DNA of 64,000 bases from CAZEQK01 sp964514395 (GTDB lineage Bacteria > Bacillota > Bacilli > Tepidibacillales > Tepidibacillaceae). The position numbers and the translations under genes were made by a program. Every line of letters begins with the position of its first letter. Position 1 is the stretch's first letter. The notes beneath the pieces were generated by a model. The model worked only from the letters and a program-made list of their open reading frames with translations, did no database searches and had not been told where the DNA came from. The DNA lies in NCBI GenBank assembly GCA_964514395.1, contig CAZEQK010000009.1:32150-96149 (forward strand). Direction: 5' to 3'. Positions 27,425 to 36,625 of this stretch are shown here, in pieces.

Positions 27425-27456
27425 ATAAAAAAAATGAGCAAATGCTCATTTAAAAA
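27425..27456 (-). terminator. Terminator of the dacB-spmA-spmB operon
   Basis: Stem AAATGAGCA / TGCTCATTT with a T-run, overlapping the spmB stop codon. It separates the sporulation genes from rluB-resDE. Confidence 0.8.
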
Positions 27457-27980
27457 TAAAAGGAAACAATGATTAATGATGCAATAATGCCAATAAAATC
27501 TGCAAACAGTCCTACCTTAATTGCATATCCAGTTTTTTTTATACCAACTGCACCAAAATATACAGTAACGATATACAATGTTGTATCAGTACTTCCTTGC
27601 ATCGTAGAAGCTAGCCTTCCTAAAAAAGAATCTGGCCCATGGGTCGCTATAATATCTGATGTTAACGCTAAAGCTCCAGTACCACTGATTGGCCGAAGAA
27701 TTGCTAAAGGAAATACCTCAGCAGGAAAGTGAATGATATTAAAAAAAGGAGTTAATAAACTTGTTAGAATTTCCAATGCCCCTGATTCTCTAAAAATAGA
27801 AATAGCTACCATCATTCCTACTAAGTACGGAATGATGTGAACAGCTGTTGAAAAACCATCTTTTGCACCATCCACAAATGTTTCAAATACTGGTACCCTA
27901 TTCCAAACGGCCATCACTAAGATTAAACTGATTAATCCAGGAATAATCCATGAAGAAATGGAGGAAATCAAACTAGCCAT
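27450..27980 (-). CDS. spmB: Spore maturation protein B
   Basis: Membrane protein of 176 residues in the nucleoside-recognition (Gate) family with about four to five segments. It acts with SpmA in dehydration of the spore core. The LRPISGTGALALTSDII and GSTDTTLYIVTVYFG blocks are family hallmarks. It lies 42 nt after spmA and ends the operon. Confidence 0.9.
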   Translation of the reverse strand: MASLISSISSWIIPGLISLILVMAVWNRVPVFETFVDGAKDGFSTAVHIIPYLVGMMVAISIFRESGALEILTSLLTPFFNIIHFPAEVFPLAILRPISGTGALALTSDIIATHGPDSFLGRLASTMQGSTDTTLYIVTVYFGAVGIKKTGYAIKVGLFADFIGIIASLIIVSFYF

Positions 27981-28022
27981 GGATCTTAAACACCTCTCCC
28001 CGTTATATATATCTATCCGGTT

Positions 28023-28601
28023 CTATCGATATCTATACCTATACCATTTGTCTAATAAGATTGCACTTATTGTTGAAAAGATTGTCGCTAATATTGTTGT
28101 CCCTACAATTTCTGTAGGCATTGCTGAATGATACGTCATTCTAATGGCAATAACAGTTGTTGGGATGATCGTTATACTCGAAGTATTTAATGCTAAAAAA
28201 GTAGCCATTGCTGGTGTGGCTATTTCTCTATCATAATTCAGCAATTGAAGCTCCTGCATTGCTTTTATACCCATGGGTGTCGCTGCATTCCCTAATCCAA
28301 AAATATTTGCTGTCATATTTGATATAATATATCCTAATGCTGGGTGATCATGAGGGATTTCTGGAAAAAGCCAATAAATGACTGGTCTTAATAAACGACT
28401 GACCATTTTCAATAATCCTGCCTCTTCAGCAATTTTCATTATTCCTAACCAAAAAACCAAAATACTAATTAATCCAAAGCTTATCGTAACACCAGTTTTA
28501 GCACCTTCAAAAACAGCATGATTAATCACATCTAAATTCCCCTGCATCGCTGCGGTTATGATGCCAATAAAAATCAATAGAAACCAAATCATATTTACCA
28601 A
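28023..28601 (-). CDS. spmA: Spore maturation protein A
   Basis: Gate-domain membrane protein of 192 residues, partner of SpmB. It has the typical GLGNAATPMGIKAMQEL and FLALNTSSITIIPTTVIA blocks. I keep the TTG at 28601: AAGGAGAG lies 6 nt before it, whereas the ATG at 28592 would be 15 nt away. It follows dacB by about 40 nt. Confidence 0.9.
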   Translation of the reverse strand: MVNMIWFLLIFIGIITAAMQGNLDVINHAVFEGAKTGVTISFGLISILVFWLGIMKIAEEAGLLKMVSRLLRPVIYWLFPEIPHDHPALGYIISNMTANIFGLGNAATPMGIKAMQELQLLNYDREIATPAMATFLALNTSSITIIPTTVIAIRMTYHSAMPTEIVGTTILATIFSTISAILLDKWYRYRYR

Positions 28602-28642
28602 TCCTAGCTCTCCTTCCCCATATTTATTAAAGAGCGGATTTT

Positions 28643-29710
28643 TTAAAAATTACTATTATCTTTAATTTCTAGAGGTATGCTACCAATATAATTATCTTTT
28701 AAATAAAACTCTAATTTCCCCACTGTATGGCTAAGTATTTCATCTTCTTTTAAAAAATTAATTTTTTGCTTTATTTGACTCTCTTCTTCTTCTTTTAATG
28801 AATAAACAAAATCACTGCTCGTAAATAGAGGGTAATTTTTATATTCCTCTCCTATATACTCACCCTTTTGAATTAACTTCACATGTTTGAACTGATTAAA
28901 TCCATATTCTAGCAGCTTCATGTGATCATTCCAATCATCAGGATCATTTAAAGTAATAACAGCTAATTGCACACCATTTTTTGTTGCTGAAGATGCAAGA
29001 CATCTTCTTGCTAATTTTGTGTATCCTGTTTTCACTCCATCTGCCCATTGGTATTTAGTTAGTAATTTATTTTTGTTGTACCATTTACGTTCCCATTTTT
29101 CTCCTGCTAAAGGGGCTGTTTTTACTTTTGTTCCCACAATTTTTTTAAAGGTATTATTTTTCAAGGCATAGGCAGTTAGCTTAGCCATATCTCTTGGTGT
29201 AGAATAATGATTTACATGATCTAATCCATGGGGATTCATGAAATGAGAATGATTCATTCCAATATAGGAAGCCTTTTGGTTCATTAAGTAAGTAAAACCC
29301 TCTAATGAACCACCAATATGCTCAGCAATAGCAACAGCAGCATCATTACCGGATCTTAGCATTAATCCATAAAGCATATTTTCTAAAGATAACTTCTCAT
29401 CTTTTCTCAAATAGATTGATGAACCTTCGACTCCATATGCCCTGTTACTTGTTATAACTTTATCTTCTAAATCACCATTTTCTATGGCCACGATAGCAGT
29501 CATTATTTTAGTTAGGCTTGCTATTCTCATTTTTAAGTCTGGATTTTTTTCATATAGAATACGTCCAGTGCTAACATCGATTAGAACTATTCCTTTTGCG
29601 CTTAAATTCATATCATTATTCGAATTCCCTTTTGCTAATAATGGCAAAGGGACGAGAGAAAGAAACAAAATAATTATAAAAGCATTTTTAAATAATTTAA
29701 TCAACTTCAA
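28643..29710 (-). CDS. dacB: Sporulation D-Ala-D-Ala carboxypeptidase
   Basis: Penicillin-binding protein 5*-type enzyme that trims spore-cortex peptidoglycan to set crosslinking. It has a signal peptide (residues 1-27), the S65xxK68 motif in ASLTKIM, SGN in LRSGNDAAVA and KTG in DGVKTGYT. It is first in dacB-spmA-spmB, the B. subtilis operon order, and has a candidate sigma-E promoter upstream. Confidence 0.9.
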   Translation of the reverse strand: MKLIKLFKNAFIIILFLSLVPLPLLAKGNSNNDMNLSAKGIVLIDVSTGRILYEKNPDLKMRIASLTKIMTAIVAIENGDLEDKVITSNRAYGVEGSSIYLRKDEKLSLENMLYGLMLRSGNDAAVAIAEHIGGSLEGFTYLMNQKASYIGMNHSHFMNPHGLDHVNHYSTPRDMAKLTAYALKNNTFKKIVGTKVKTAPLAGEKWERKWYNKNKLLTKYQWADGVKTGYTKLARRCLASSATKNGVQLAVITLNDPDDWNDHMKLLEYGFNQFKHVKLIQKGEYIGEEYKNYPLFTSSDFVYSLKEEEESQIKQKINFLKEDEILSHTVGKLEFYLKDNYIGSIPLEIKDNSNF

Positions 29711-29737
29711 AATGATCCTCCTAACTTGTCTATTTTA

Positions 29738-29766
29738 TTTATATGCATAAGCTTTATTTGGTATGA
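29738..29766 (-). promoter_or_regulatory. Candidate sigma-E promoter of dacB
   Basis: TCATACC, 14-nt spacer, CATATAAA: 5 of 7 and 6 of 8 matches to the remembered sigma-E consensus. The B. subtilis operon is sigma-E controlled. Confidence 0.45.
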
Positions 29767-29783
29767 ATGGACTTTATTGAAAT

Positions 29784-29810
29784 GAAAAAGCGCATGTTTC
29801 TGCGCTTTTA
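29784..29810 (-). terminator. Terminator of ytfJ
   Basis: Stem AAAAGCGCA / TGCGCTTTTT with a 6-nt loop. Confidence 0.75.
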
Positions 29811-29838
29811 CCAATAAATCTATCGTCTTTCCCCTTTG

Positions 29839-30285
29839 CTATTGGGGTATATGTTGATGATCATGGGCGTCTGAAGTCGATGTTTGATTATTTTTAGGCT
29901 TTAAGGCTTGTTGAATCTTATCAATAACTTGTGGTGCAAGATCGATGATCCTTTCATATATATGTGTTTGGGAGTCAAGAGGTAATAATTGAACACCCTC
30001 TTTACCAACAACTAAAAATGCTACAGGTGTTATAGAGACTCCACCCCCACTACCACCACCAAAAGGTTTTTCATCTTGATTTGACTCTTTGTCATTTTGA
30101 CTTTTTTCAACACTATATTCACTTCCACCAGCAGCAAATCCAAAGCCAACTTTTGATATTGGTAAAATTACACTACCTTCTGGGGTCTCAACAGGTTCAC
30201 CAACAATCGTATTTACATCGACCATTTCCTTAATATTTTCCATAGCTGTTTTCATTAATCCTTGAATAGGATGCTCTCCTGCCAT
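29839..30285 (-). CDS. ytfJ: Sporulation protein YtfJ (GerW family)
   Basis: A 148-residue spore protein required in B. subtilis for normal germination. The family blocks are present: a start with HPIQGLMKTAMENIKEMVDVNTIVG, GSVILPISKVGFGFAAGG, then a Gly-rich loop (FGGGSGGG) and VSITPVAFLVV. The tail is Asn/His rich. It starts 56 nt inside the 3' end of the DUF2953 gene, an unusually long overlap that implies coupling. Confidence 0.88.
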   Translation of the reverse strand: MAGEHPIQGLMKTAMENIKEMVDVNTIVGEPVETPEGSVILPISKVGFGFAAGGSEYSVEKSQNDKESNQDEKPFGGGSGGGVSITPVAFLVVGKEGVQLLPLDSQTHIYERIIDLAPQVIDKIQQALKPKNNQTSTSDAHDHQHIPQ

Positions 30286-30922
30286 TTTTCACTGCCCCCT
30301 TAATAAGCTTTATTGATAAACGTATTCCTGTTAATATAACATACCCTACTCTTATTTTTAATATACACTCGAATCGACTATTATATACCTTATGATGAAA
30401 GTCGGAATCCACTGTTAAATAAGGTTTTTTCTTTAAATCCACATACTTGGTAATAATTCCTAAAAGTATCCCTTTAAAAGACCACATCATTCCAGTCATT
30501 ATTCCTGTTTCCATTGCATTCCCCGTGCCAATCATTGATACCCACTTAAACTCTTCAAGCTTAACATGAGTTAACAGTTTTTTTATTTCGAAATAAAAAT
30601 CATGAATTTTTGTTAGTATTTCATAAAACTGCTTGTGCCACTTTTTTACCTTCTTAGGAGAAATACGATCCTTTTTTGCTTTTTGCCCTACACCTGTTCC
30701 TACTGTTTCACTTTTGAATTTAATACCTTCTTCCATTGATTCAAATAGAACCATTGGAATTTTTTTCTTTAGATGAATAAATTTATAGAATAACCAGATA
30801 TGAATCTCTATAAAATCATTTTTTGATTTTTTATTAATGATTATATTTACGATGATTTCGGAATACAGAACAAAAGAAATCAAAGCAAAAAATAAATAAA
30901 ACAGATACCAATACCAAGCCAT
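30230..30922 (-). CDS. DUF2953 membrane protein (YtfI-like)
   Basis: A 230-residue protein with an N-terminal membrane segment (about 4-30) and a conserved C-terminal half (GTGNAMETGIMTGMMWSFKG). DUF2953 proteins sit beside ytfJ in many spore-formers. The biochemical role is unknown. Its last 56 nt overlap ytfJ. Confidence 0.75.
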   Translation of the reverse strand: MAWYWYLFYLFFALISFVLYSEIIVNIIINKKSKNDFIEIHIWLFYKFIHLKKKIPMVLFESMEEGIKFKSETVGTGVGQKAKKDRISPKKVKKWHKQFYEILTKIHDFYFEIKKLLTHVKLEEFKWVSMIGTGNAMETGIMTGMMWSFKGILLGIITKYVDLKKKPYLTVDSDFHHKVYNSRFECILKIRVGYVILTGIRLSIKLIKGAVKNGRRASYSRINENSYGKY

Positions 30923-31023
30923 GTAGCATCACCCCATTTATTGGTATTGTTCTCCATTATGTGAAACTTCATTCAGATGAAATACCTGAATGTTAGTTGA
31001 TCTTATATCCGGGAGTGATAAAC

Positions 31024-31055
31024 TAAAAAAAAATCGTCTATCCTGACGATTTTTA
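31024..31055 (-). terminator. Terminator of scpA-scpB
   Basis: Stem AATCGTC / GACGATT with a 6-nt loop and a long T-run on the minus strand. Confidence 0.8.
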
Positions 31056-31604
31056 AGAGAATAATAATAAATCTTCTTCTTCATTAACATCAATATCTGA
31101 TGGTGGCGGTAAGTTTTTTAAACTCTTTAGACCAAAGTAATCTAAAAATTCCTTTGTAGTTCCATAAAGTATCGGGCGACCAACGACTTCCATTCTCCCA
31201 ACTTCTTTAATTAAACCTTTACTTATTAAAGTACTAATCGCTCTATCTGAATTTACTCCTCTAATTTCCTCAACGTCAGCCCTTGTAACTGGCTGTTTAT
31301 ATGCAACAATCGACAGTGTTTCTAAGGAAGCCTGCGAAATAGTCGAATGAGTAGGAGATGAGGCTAATCGCTCAAAATACTCAGCATGCTCTGCAAGGGT
31401 AGTAAACATATAGGTATCGGCAATTTGGATAATTTGGATACCCCGCTGATTACGTTTATAATCTCCTTGCATATCATATATAATATCTTCTATCGTTTCT
31501 ACTTCCAATTCCGTTACAGTAGCTAATTGTCTTACATCTATCCCTTCATCTCCAGCAACGAAGAGTAAACCCTCAATTATTGCTTTTATCTTTTTGTAAT
31601 TCAA
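31053..31604 (-). CDS. scpB: Segregation and condensation protein B
   Basis: Winged-helix (kite) subunit of the SMC-ScpAB condensin that organises the chromosome. The 183-residue form has the typical SQASLETLSIVAYKQPVTRADVEEIRGV region followed by GRPILYGTT. I chose TTG 31604 because GGGAGGGG lies 6 nt upstream; longer frames start inside scpA without a site. It overlaps scpA by 32 nt, as expected for a stoichiometric complex. Confidence 0.9.
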   Translation of the reverse strand: MNYKKIKAIIEGLLFVAGDEGIDVRQLATVTELEVETIEDIIYDMQGDYKRNQRGIQIIQIADTYMFTTLAEHAEYFERLASSPTHSTISQASLETLSIVAYKQPVTRADVEEIRGVNSDRAISTLISKGLIKEVGRMEVVGRPILYGTTKEFLDYFGLKSLKNLPPPSDIDVNEEEDLLLFS

Positions 31605-32361
31605 TATTTTCCCCTCCCTCTTTTGGTGTGTAATGAATAACAATATCCCCAAAGCTTTGGGATTGTACACAGAAAATGAGGTTTTGTTTCATTAGCTCTA
31701 AAATACTTAAAAATGTAACAACCACTTCTGATTTTACTAGATTAGGAAAAAAGAGCTTAGAAAAATAAATAATCCCATTTTCACCTTTTAGCAAACCAAT
31801 GATTTGTGCCATTTTATCCTTGACTGAGATTTCTTCTCTCTCAACCTTTGTTAGAGGATCTTTATAAGAATATTTTATCAATACTCTTTCGAAAGCATCT
31901 ACTAAATGATACAAGCTTATTCCTTCAACAGGATTCTCTTCCTTTTGTTCAATATAAGGAGTTAAATTGGTGGGAGATCTAGTATATATTTTGCTTCTAT
32001 CAATTTCTAAATCCTTTAAATGATTAGACAATTCTTTGTATTTTTTATACTCTATTAATCTTCTTATCAATTGATCCCTTGGATCTTCTTCATCATAATC
32101 AAAATCTATCATTGAATCCCCAAGATCTCCATGAGATGGTAATAGCATTCTACTTTTTATAGCTAACAAAGTAGAGGCCATCACTAAAAACTCACTTGCC
32201 ACATCAAGCTGTAAATCATGCATGGTATGAACGTATTGTAAATATTGATCTGTTATTTTTGCTATTTGAATATCATATATGTCCATTTCTTCTTTGTCGA
32301 TAAGATGTAGTAATAAATCTAATGGACCTTCAAATGCTTCTAGCTTAATTTGATATGACAA
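31573..32361 (-). CDS. scpA: Segregation and condensation protein A
   Basis: Kleisin subunit that bridges SMC heads. The N-terminal block LEAFEGPLDLLLHLIDKEEMDIYDI is diagnostic; the C-terminal winged helix (about 190-262) binds the SMC cap. A weak AGGGA precedes the TTG start at 32361. It is followed by scpB with overlap and preceded by lysA. Confidence 0.92.
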   Translation of the reverse strand: MSYQIKLEAFEGPLDLLLHLIDKEEMDIYDIQIAKITDQYLQYVHTMHDLQLDVASEFLVMASTLLAIKSRMLLPSHGDLGDSMIDFDYDEEDPRDQLIRRLIEYKKYKELSNHLKDLEIDRSKIYTRSPTNLTPYIEQKEENPVEGISLYHLVDAFERVLIKYSYKDPLTKVEREEISVKDKMAQIIGLLKGENGIIYFSKLFFPNLVKSEVVVTFLSILELMKQNLIFCVQSQSFGDIVIHYTPKEGGENIELQKDKSNN

Positions 32362-32429
32362 TAAAATTCCCTACCTTAAACATTTTACCTAAAGTCTATA
32401 ATATTTTTTTATGAAAAACTAGTGTTTTT

Positions 32430-33743
32430 CTATTTTTTCATTCTATCAGGTATTTTATCAAGCTTTATTAGATCATTATAGGACTCTCTTTCAACAATAA
32501 GATCGGACTTACCGTCCTTCACTAAGACCATAGCCGACCTTGGAATACGATTATAATTACTTGCCATTGAATAATTATATGCTCCAGTAGAAAATACAGC
32601 TAAAATATCACCAGCTTTAGGGTCACTTAGTTCAATATCCCAAATTAACATGTCTCCACTTTCACATGCTTTTCCAGCAACAGATACAAGCTCCTTATGA
32701 TCAGATACCATTTTATTTGCTACAGCTGCTTCATATTTAGCTTCATATAAAGCCGGTCTAGGATTATCCATCATTCCACCATCTACAGCAATATATTTCC
32801 TTATATTTTCTATATGTTTATTAGAACCAATTGTATATAAGGTTGTTCCAGCTTCTCCAACGATGCTACGTCCTGGTTCAACCCAAATTTCAGGAATATC
32901 CATACTTCTTTTAGAAAAATGAGTTTCTATCGCTTCATTGAGTGATGAGACATAACGTGAAATCGTTAATGGCTGATCCTCATTCGTATATCTTATGCCG
33001 AATCCACCACCCGTATTTAATATTGGTAGTGATATTTTTAGCTCATTTTGAACAACACTATAAAATTCAGCAATTCTTTCAATCGCTTTATCAAATCCAG
33101 TCATATCAAATATTTGTGAACCAATATGAAAGTGAAAACCTTTTAAGTTTATATGTTCTGAGCTAACTACTAGTCTAGCCGCTTCCAAGGCAGGCTCTAC
33201 TAAATTAAAGCCAAATTTAGAATCCGTTTGACCTGTTTGGATATATTCATGGGTGTGTGCTTCTATTCCAGGTGTAACCCTGATTAACGCATCAACCTTT
33301 ACTTTATATTGAGCTGCTATTGCTTTTATTAATTCTATTTCATATAAATTATCTATAACAAAGGTTCCAATATTGGCTTTAATACCCATTTCGATTTCTG
33401 CATATGTCTTGTTATTTCCATGGAAATGTATTTTCTCTGGAGGAAATCCTGCTTTTAAAGCAGTATAAAGCTCTCCACCTGATACCACATCTAGGGAGAG
33501 ACCTTCCTCATTAGCTATCTTGCATAATGCCATGGTACATAATGCTTTACTTGCATAGGCAACTTGAAAGTCTCTTCCATGGGATTTAAATGCATCTACA
33601 AACTCCCCCATTTTTCTTCTAACCTCTGCTTCATCTAATACATATAAAGGTGTTCCATATTTTTCAGCCAAATCAACTGTATCCATTCCACCAATTTCTA
33701 AATGATTTTGTTCATTAACACGACTATTCCCTCTTAAATACAC
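32430..33743 (-). CDS. lysA: Diaminopimelate decarboxylase
   Basis: Fold-III PLP enzyme that makes L-lysine from meso-diaminopimelate, the last step of lysine synthesis. PLP Lys66 is in AYASKAL; HFHGNNK, HFHIGSQ and GGGFGIRY are intact, with the late Cys-containing KACESGD. Start is GTG 33743 with GAGGAGGAA 6 nt upstream. The leader is a lysine riboswitch that should shut translation when lysine is plentiful. This is the synthetic counterpart of the lysine fermentation operon at 7-16 kb. Confidence 0.94.
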   Translation of the reverse strand: MYLRGNSRVNEQNHLEIGGMDTVDLAEKYGTPLYVLDEAEVRRKMGEFVDAFKSHGRDFQVAYASKALCTMALCKIANEEGLSLDVVSGGELYTALKAGFPPEKIHFHGNNKTYAEIEMGIKANIGTFVIDNLYEIELIKAIAAQYKVKVDALIRVTPGIEAHTHEYIQTGQTDSKFGFNLVEPALEAARLVVSSEHINLKGFHFHIGSQIFDMTGFDKAIERIAEFYSVVQNELKISLPILNTGGGFGIRYTNEDQPLTISRYVSSLNEAIETHFSKRSMDIPEIWVEPGRSIVGEAGTTLYTIGSNKHIENIRKYIAVDGGMMDNPRPALYEAKYEAAVANKMVSDHKELVSVAGKACESGDMLIWDIELSDPKAGDILAVFSTGAYNYSMASNYNRIPRSAMVLVKDGKSDLIVERESYNDLIKLDKIPDRMKK

Positions 33744-33750
33744 AACTTGT

Positions 33751-33802
33751 TCCTCCTCTTTTTGTTAGATGAAAAGGAGCACAAAAAATAATCCTCTTCA
33801 TC
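33751..33802 (-). promoter_or_regulatory. Switching region of the lysine riboswitch
   Basis: Two exclusive pairings are visible on the minus strand. GATGAAGAGGA pairs with TCCTTTTCATC (33768-33802); alternatively the same TCCTTTT pairs with AAAGAGGA of the ribosome binding site. No T-run follows either hairpin. This suggests control of translation, not termination. Confidence 0.65.
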
Positions 33803-33804
33803 TT

Positions 33805-33980
33805 ATCTGAGATAGCACAACACTAGTACTAATACCAGTGACAGTTCGATACTTATTCAATATCGACCCAGGAATCATAGTATGGCACTACTAATCCTTC
33901 GGCAAAAACCCCTTTCACATTCCTTCATCAATGCCATTTTCTAGAATGCTACTGATAGTCTTTGCAACCTCTACCTCACC
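33805..33980 (-). promoter_or_regulatory. Lysine riboswitch (L-box) aptamer
   Basis: Minus-strand leader of lysA with conserved L-box blocks in order: GAGGTAGAGGTTGC, AGTAGC, TTGCCGAAGG, CTGGGTCG and AACTGTCACTGG. The closing P1 stem is TGAGGTAG / CTATCTCA (33971-33978 with 33808-33815) and can be extended by GATAAGATGA. Confidence 0.92.
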
Positions 33981-34018
33981 ATAGATTATGATGAGGATTT
34001 GCACTTAAATATTTAGTG

Positions 34019-34047
34019 AATATAACACATAATAGCTATTTTTTCAA
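34019..34047 (-). promoter_or_regulatory. Sigma-A promoter of lysA
   Basis: TTGAAA, 17-bp spacer, TATATT, beginning 10 nt after the spoVAF stop codon. No terminator separates spoVAF from it, so sporulation transcripts may also enter the riboswitch. Confidence 0.75.
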
Positions 34048-34056
34048 TCGTTTTCC

Positions 34057-35697
34057 TCACTTACGCTGCCTATTTTGATTTTGAGGATGAACGATACTTG
34101 GCCGTTTATTCATATGAGGGACAGGCTGTCTAAGTAGGACTCCTATCAATCCTCTAAAATTAAATGGTATAAATGGCCACAGGTACGGCGTATTTAGGGA
34201 GCGAGTACTCACTAATAGTACAACAAGAATAACCAAACCAAACATAAATCCAGGAATTTTAAACAAAAATGTTACTATTAATAGGAATATTCTTGCTAAT
34301 TTATTTGAAAGACTCAATTCATAGCTAGGGGTCGCATACATACCAATTACTGCTGCTGCAAGGTAAAGAATAACCTCTGGTACAAACCAACCGACCTGAA
34401 TGGCTATTTGACCAATTAATACGGCAGCAACAATACCCATAGCTGTAGCTAAGGGTGAAGGAGTGTGAACTGCAGCCATTCTCATCAAGTCAATTCCAAT
34501 TTCTCCAATTATGAATTGAAAGAATATAGGGATTTGAGACGTTTTTTTGGGACCGATAAATTCAAAGGCCTTTGGTAGCAAATCAGGTTCAATCACATAG
34601 ATTAACCACAAAGGCAGTAGAAAGATAGAAATAAAGATACCAAAAAAGCGAATCCATCTTAAATATGTGCCGATAATAGGGGTATGCCTATATTCCTCCC
34701 CATGCTGTAGATGATGAAAATAGGTAGTTGGTGTAATAATAACACTTGGCGATGTATCGGCATAAAGAAGCACATGTCCTTCTAATAGATGAGCAGCTGC
34801 TACATCTGGTCTTTCTGTATACCGAACCAACGGAAATGGCATCCAGCTTCTCCCAATTATAAATTCCTCAAGTGTTTTTTCAGCCATTGGGAGTCCATCT
34901 ACATCTATTTCCTTTAATTTTTGTTTTATTATATCAACCAAACCAGGATCCGCTACGTCTTTTAAAAAAGCTATACAAACATCTGTTTTAGAACGAATGC
35001 CAACCTGTAGTATTTCCATTCTTAATCTTTCATCACGTATTCGTCTTCTTGTTAAAGCAGTATTGACAAGTAGAGTTTCGACAAATCCGTCCCTTGACCC
35101 CCTAACGATTCTTTCAGTATCTGGTTCCTCAGGTTGTCTATCAGGATATTTACGAACATCAATCACGATTGCTTCCTCTTGCATATCAATAAACATGGCC
35201 AGTTGTCCAGAAAGAACAATATCACTTGCTTCATTTATCGTTTTTATTAACGTGACTTGTATATGGGAAACATAGGTTTCTAATAATTTTTTTAATACAT
35301 TGGGGACTAGTTCCTCTCTTCTCAGCTTAGCTAATTCCTTTAATATTTCTGTCATAATATCTGCATCTGCAAATCCATTTATAAAATATAAAGCGAAGGC
35401 TTTATTACCAAATTTCATATCACGACAAACCATATCAAAGCTTTCTCCAATACCTAGTCGCTCATCTATTATCTTTTTATTTTTTTCTATATGCTTATCA
35501 ATATTAATAGTCTCAATAAGCTTTTCCTCCATTGTATCGATTTCTTCCGTGGGTTGTTCAGGCTTCCCATCAGCATTATTTATATAAACATCTTCATTTT
35601 TATCTTGCTTATTGCTGTTTTGCCTGACATTATTTGAATTATCAGTCCTTGCTTTTTTATCATGTCCAGCTTGTTTTAGTTTCATGTTTTTCTTCAT
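34057..35697 (-). CDS. spoVAF: Stage V sporulation protein AF
   Basis: GerA-family membrane protein of 546 residues, distal member of the spoVA operon, associated with germination complexes. A polar Lys/Asn-rich N-terminus (1-60) precedes the conserved soluble domain (GFADADIMTEIL, FIIGRSWMPFPLVRYTERPD) and about five membrane segments after residue 345. ATG 35697 is chosen because GGGGTG is 6 nt upstream. It overlaps spoVAEA by 38 nt. Confidence 0.9.
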   Translation of the reverse strand: MKKNMKLKQAGHDKKARTDNSNNVRQNSNKQDKNEDVYINNADGKPEQPTEEIDTMEEKLIETINIDKHIEKNKKIIDERLGIGESFDMVCRDMKFGNKAFALYFINGFADADIMTEILKELAKLRREELVPNVLKKLLETYVSHIQVTLIKTINEASDIVLSGQLAMFIDMQEEAIVIDVRKYPDRQPEEPDTERIVRGSRDGFVETLLVNTALTRRRIRDERLRMEILQVGIRSKTDVCIAFLKDVADPGLVDIIKQKLKEIDVDGLPMAEKTLEEFIIGRSWMPFPLVRYTERPDVAAAHLLEGHVLLYADTSPSVIITPTTYFHHLQHGEEYRHTPIIGTYLRWIRFFGIFISIFLLPLWLIYVIEPDLLPKAFEFIGPKKTSQIPIFFQFIIGEIGIDLMRMAAVHTPSPLATAMGIVAAVLIGQIAIQVGWFVPEVILYLAAAVIGMYATPSYELSLSNKLARIFLLIVTFLFKIPGFMFGLVILVVLLVSTRSLNTPYLWPFIPFNFRGLIGVLLRQPVPHMNKRPSIVHPQNQNRQRK

Positions 35698-36256
35698 TTT
35701 TTTCACCCCAATTCAAAATGGATTCAACTGCTTTTAAGGTTATAGGTGCACCCCGCTTGATATGATCATGTCCTCCCATTTTCCCAATATCACCAATACC
35801 AACAATCACTGGAATATCTAACCTATTTAAAATATCTACTGTATCACCGTATACTCTAAGTGGTCCTTCTACAGTATTCCCCTGTTTATTTACACTACTT
35901 CTTACAACGCGACCACTATAATCAATCGAAAAATCTATCATCGCACCATCAACTAACTGTGTATTTGATGCTACTGCTAAGGCTCCGATAACATCAATCA
36001 TAGGCTGATTTGCTACGAATTCCATCGTAGCTTCCCCATTTCCTTTATTTTCTTGTCCATTGTCATCAAACATGATTAAAACGGGATCATAAGGTGTTTC
36101 CATAATCATCTTTGTCAGTTCAGTACCAGTATAAGGGGAGGGATTCCCAGCAGAATGTGAAATACAGCGACCCCCTATTTTTTCCGCTACTTCTTCAATG
36201 ATATGTTTGGCAATTTTATCTCCGTCTGTTATAAAAATCACTCTCTTTTTATTCAT
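35660..36256 (-). CDS. spoVAEA: Stage V sporulation protein AEA
   Basis: Soluble SpoVA protein (SpoVAE C-terminal class), about 198 residues, beginning KKRVIFITDGD. It is encoded beside the membrane subunit spoVAEB. ATG 36256 with AGGTGA upstream is preferred to the adjacent TTG. Its 3' end overlaps spoVAF. Confidence 0.88.
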   Translation of the reverse strand: MNKKRVIFITDGDKIAKHIIEEVAEKIGGRCISHSAGNPSPYTGTELTKMIMETPYDPVLIMFDDNGQENKGNGEATMEFVANQPMIDVIGALAVASNTQLVDGAMIDFSIDYSGRVVRSSVNKQGNTVEGPLRVYGDTVDILNRLDIPVIVGIGDIGKMGGHDHIKRGAPITLKAVESILNWGEKNEEKHETKTSWT

Positions 36257-36271
36257 CAATGATCACCTGAA

Positions 36272-36625
36272 TTATCCCTTTGGTTTAAAAATGATAGCCA
36301 CAAAAAACCCAAAAATTATAGCTGCGGATATACCGGCACTGGTAACCTCAAAAATGCCCGTAATAATTCCGATTAGACCATGTTTTCCTGCTTCTGCTAA
36401 TGCTCCATGAACTAATGCGCTTCCAAAGCTAGTGATTGGTACGGTAGCACCCGCACCAGCAAACTTTATTAAAGGTTCATATAAACCTAATCCATCTAAG
36501 ATTGCACCTGAAACAACCAGTGCACTCATCACATGAGCAGGTGTCATTGTTGTTAAGTCCATTAATAATTGGCCAATCACACAAATCAACCCACCAACTA
36601 AAAATGCAGCCCAATACGTTCCCAT
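36272..36625 (-). CDS. spoVAEB: Stage V sporulation protein AEB
   Basis: Membrane protein of 117 residues with four hydrophobic segments, paralogue of SpoVAC; part of the dipicolinic acid channel in the spore inner membrane. The GGLICVIGQ and FAGAGATVPITSFGSALVHGA blocks are typical. Start and spoVAD stop share one base (TAATG). Confidence 0.92.
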   Translation of the reverse strand: MGTYWAAFLVGGLICVIGQLLMDLTTMTPAHVMSALVVSGAILDGLGLYEPLIKFAGAGATVPITSFGSALVHGALAEAGKHGLIGIITGIFEVTSAGISAAIIFGFFVAIIFKPKG

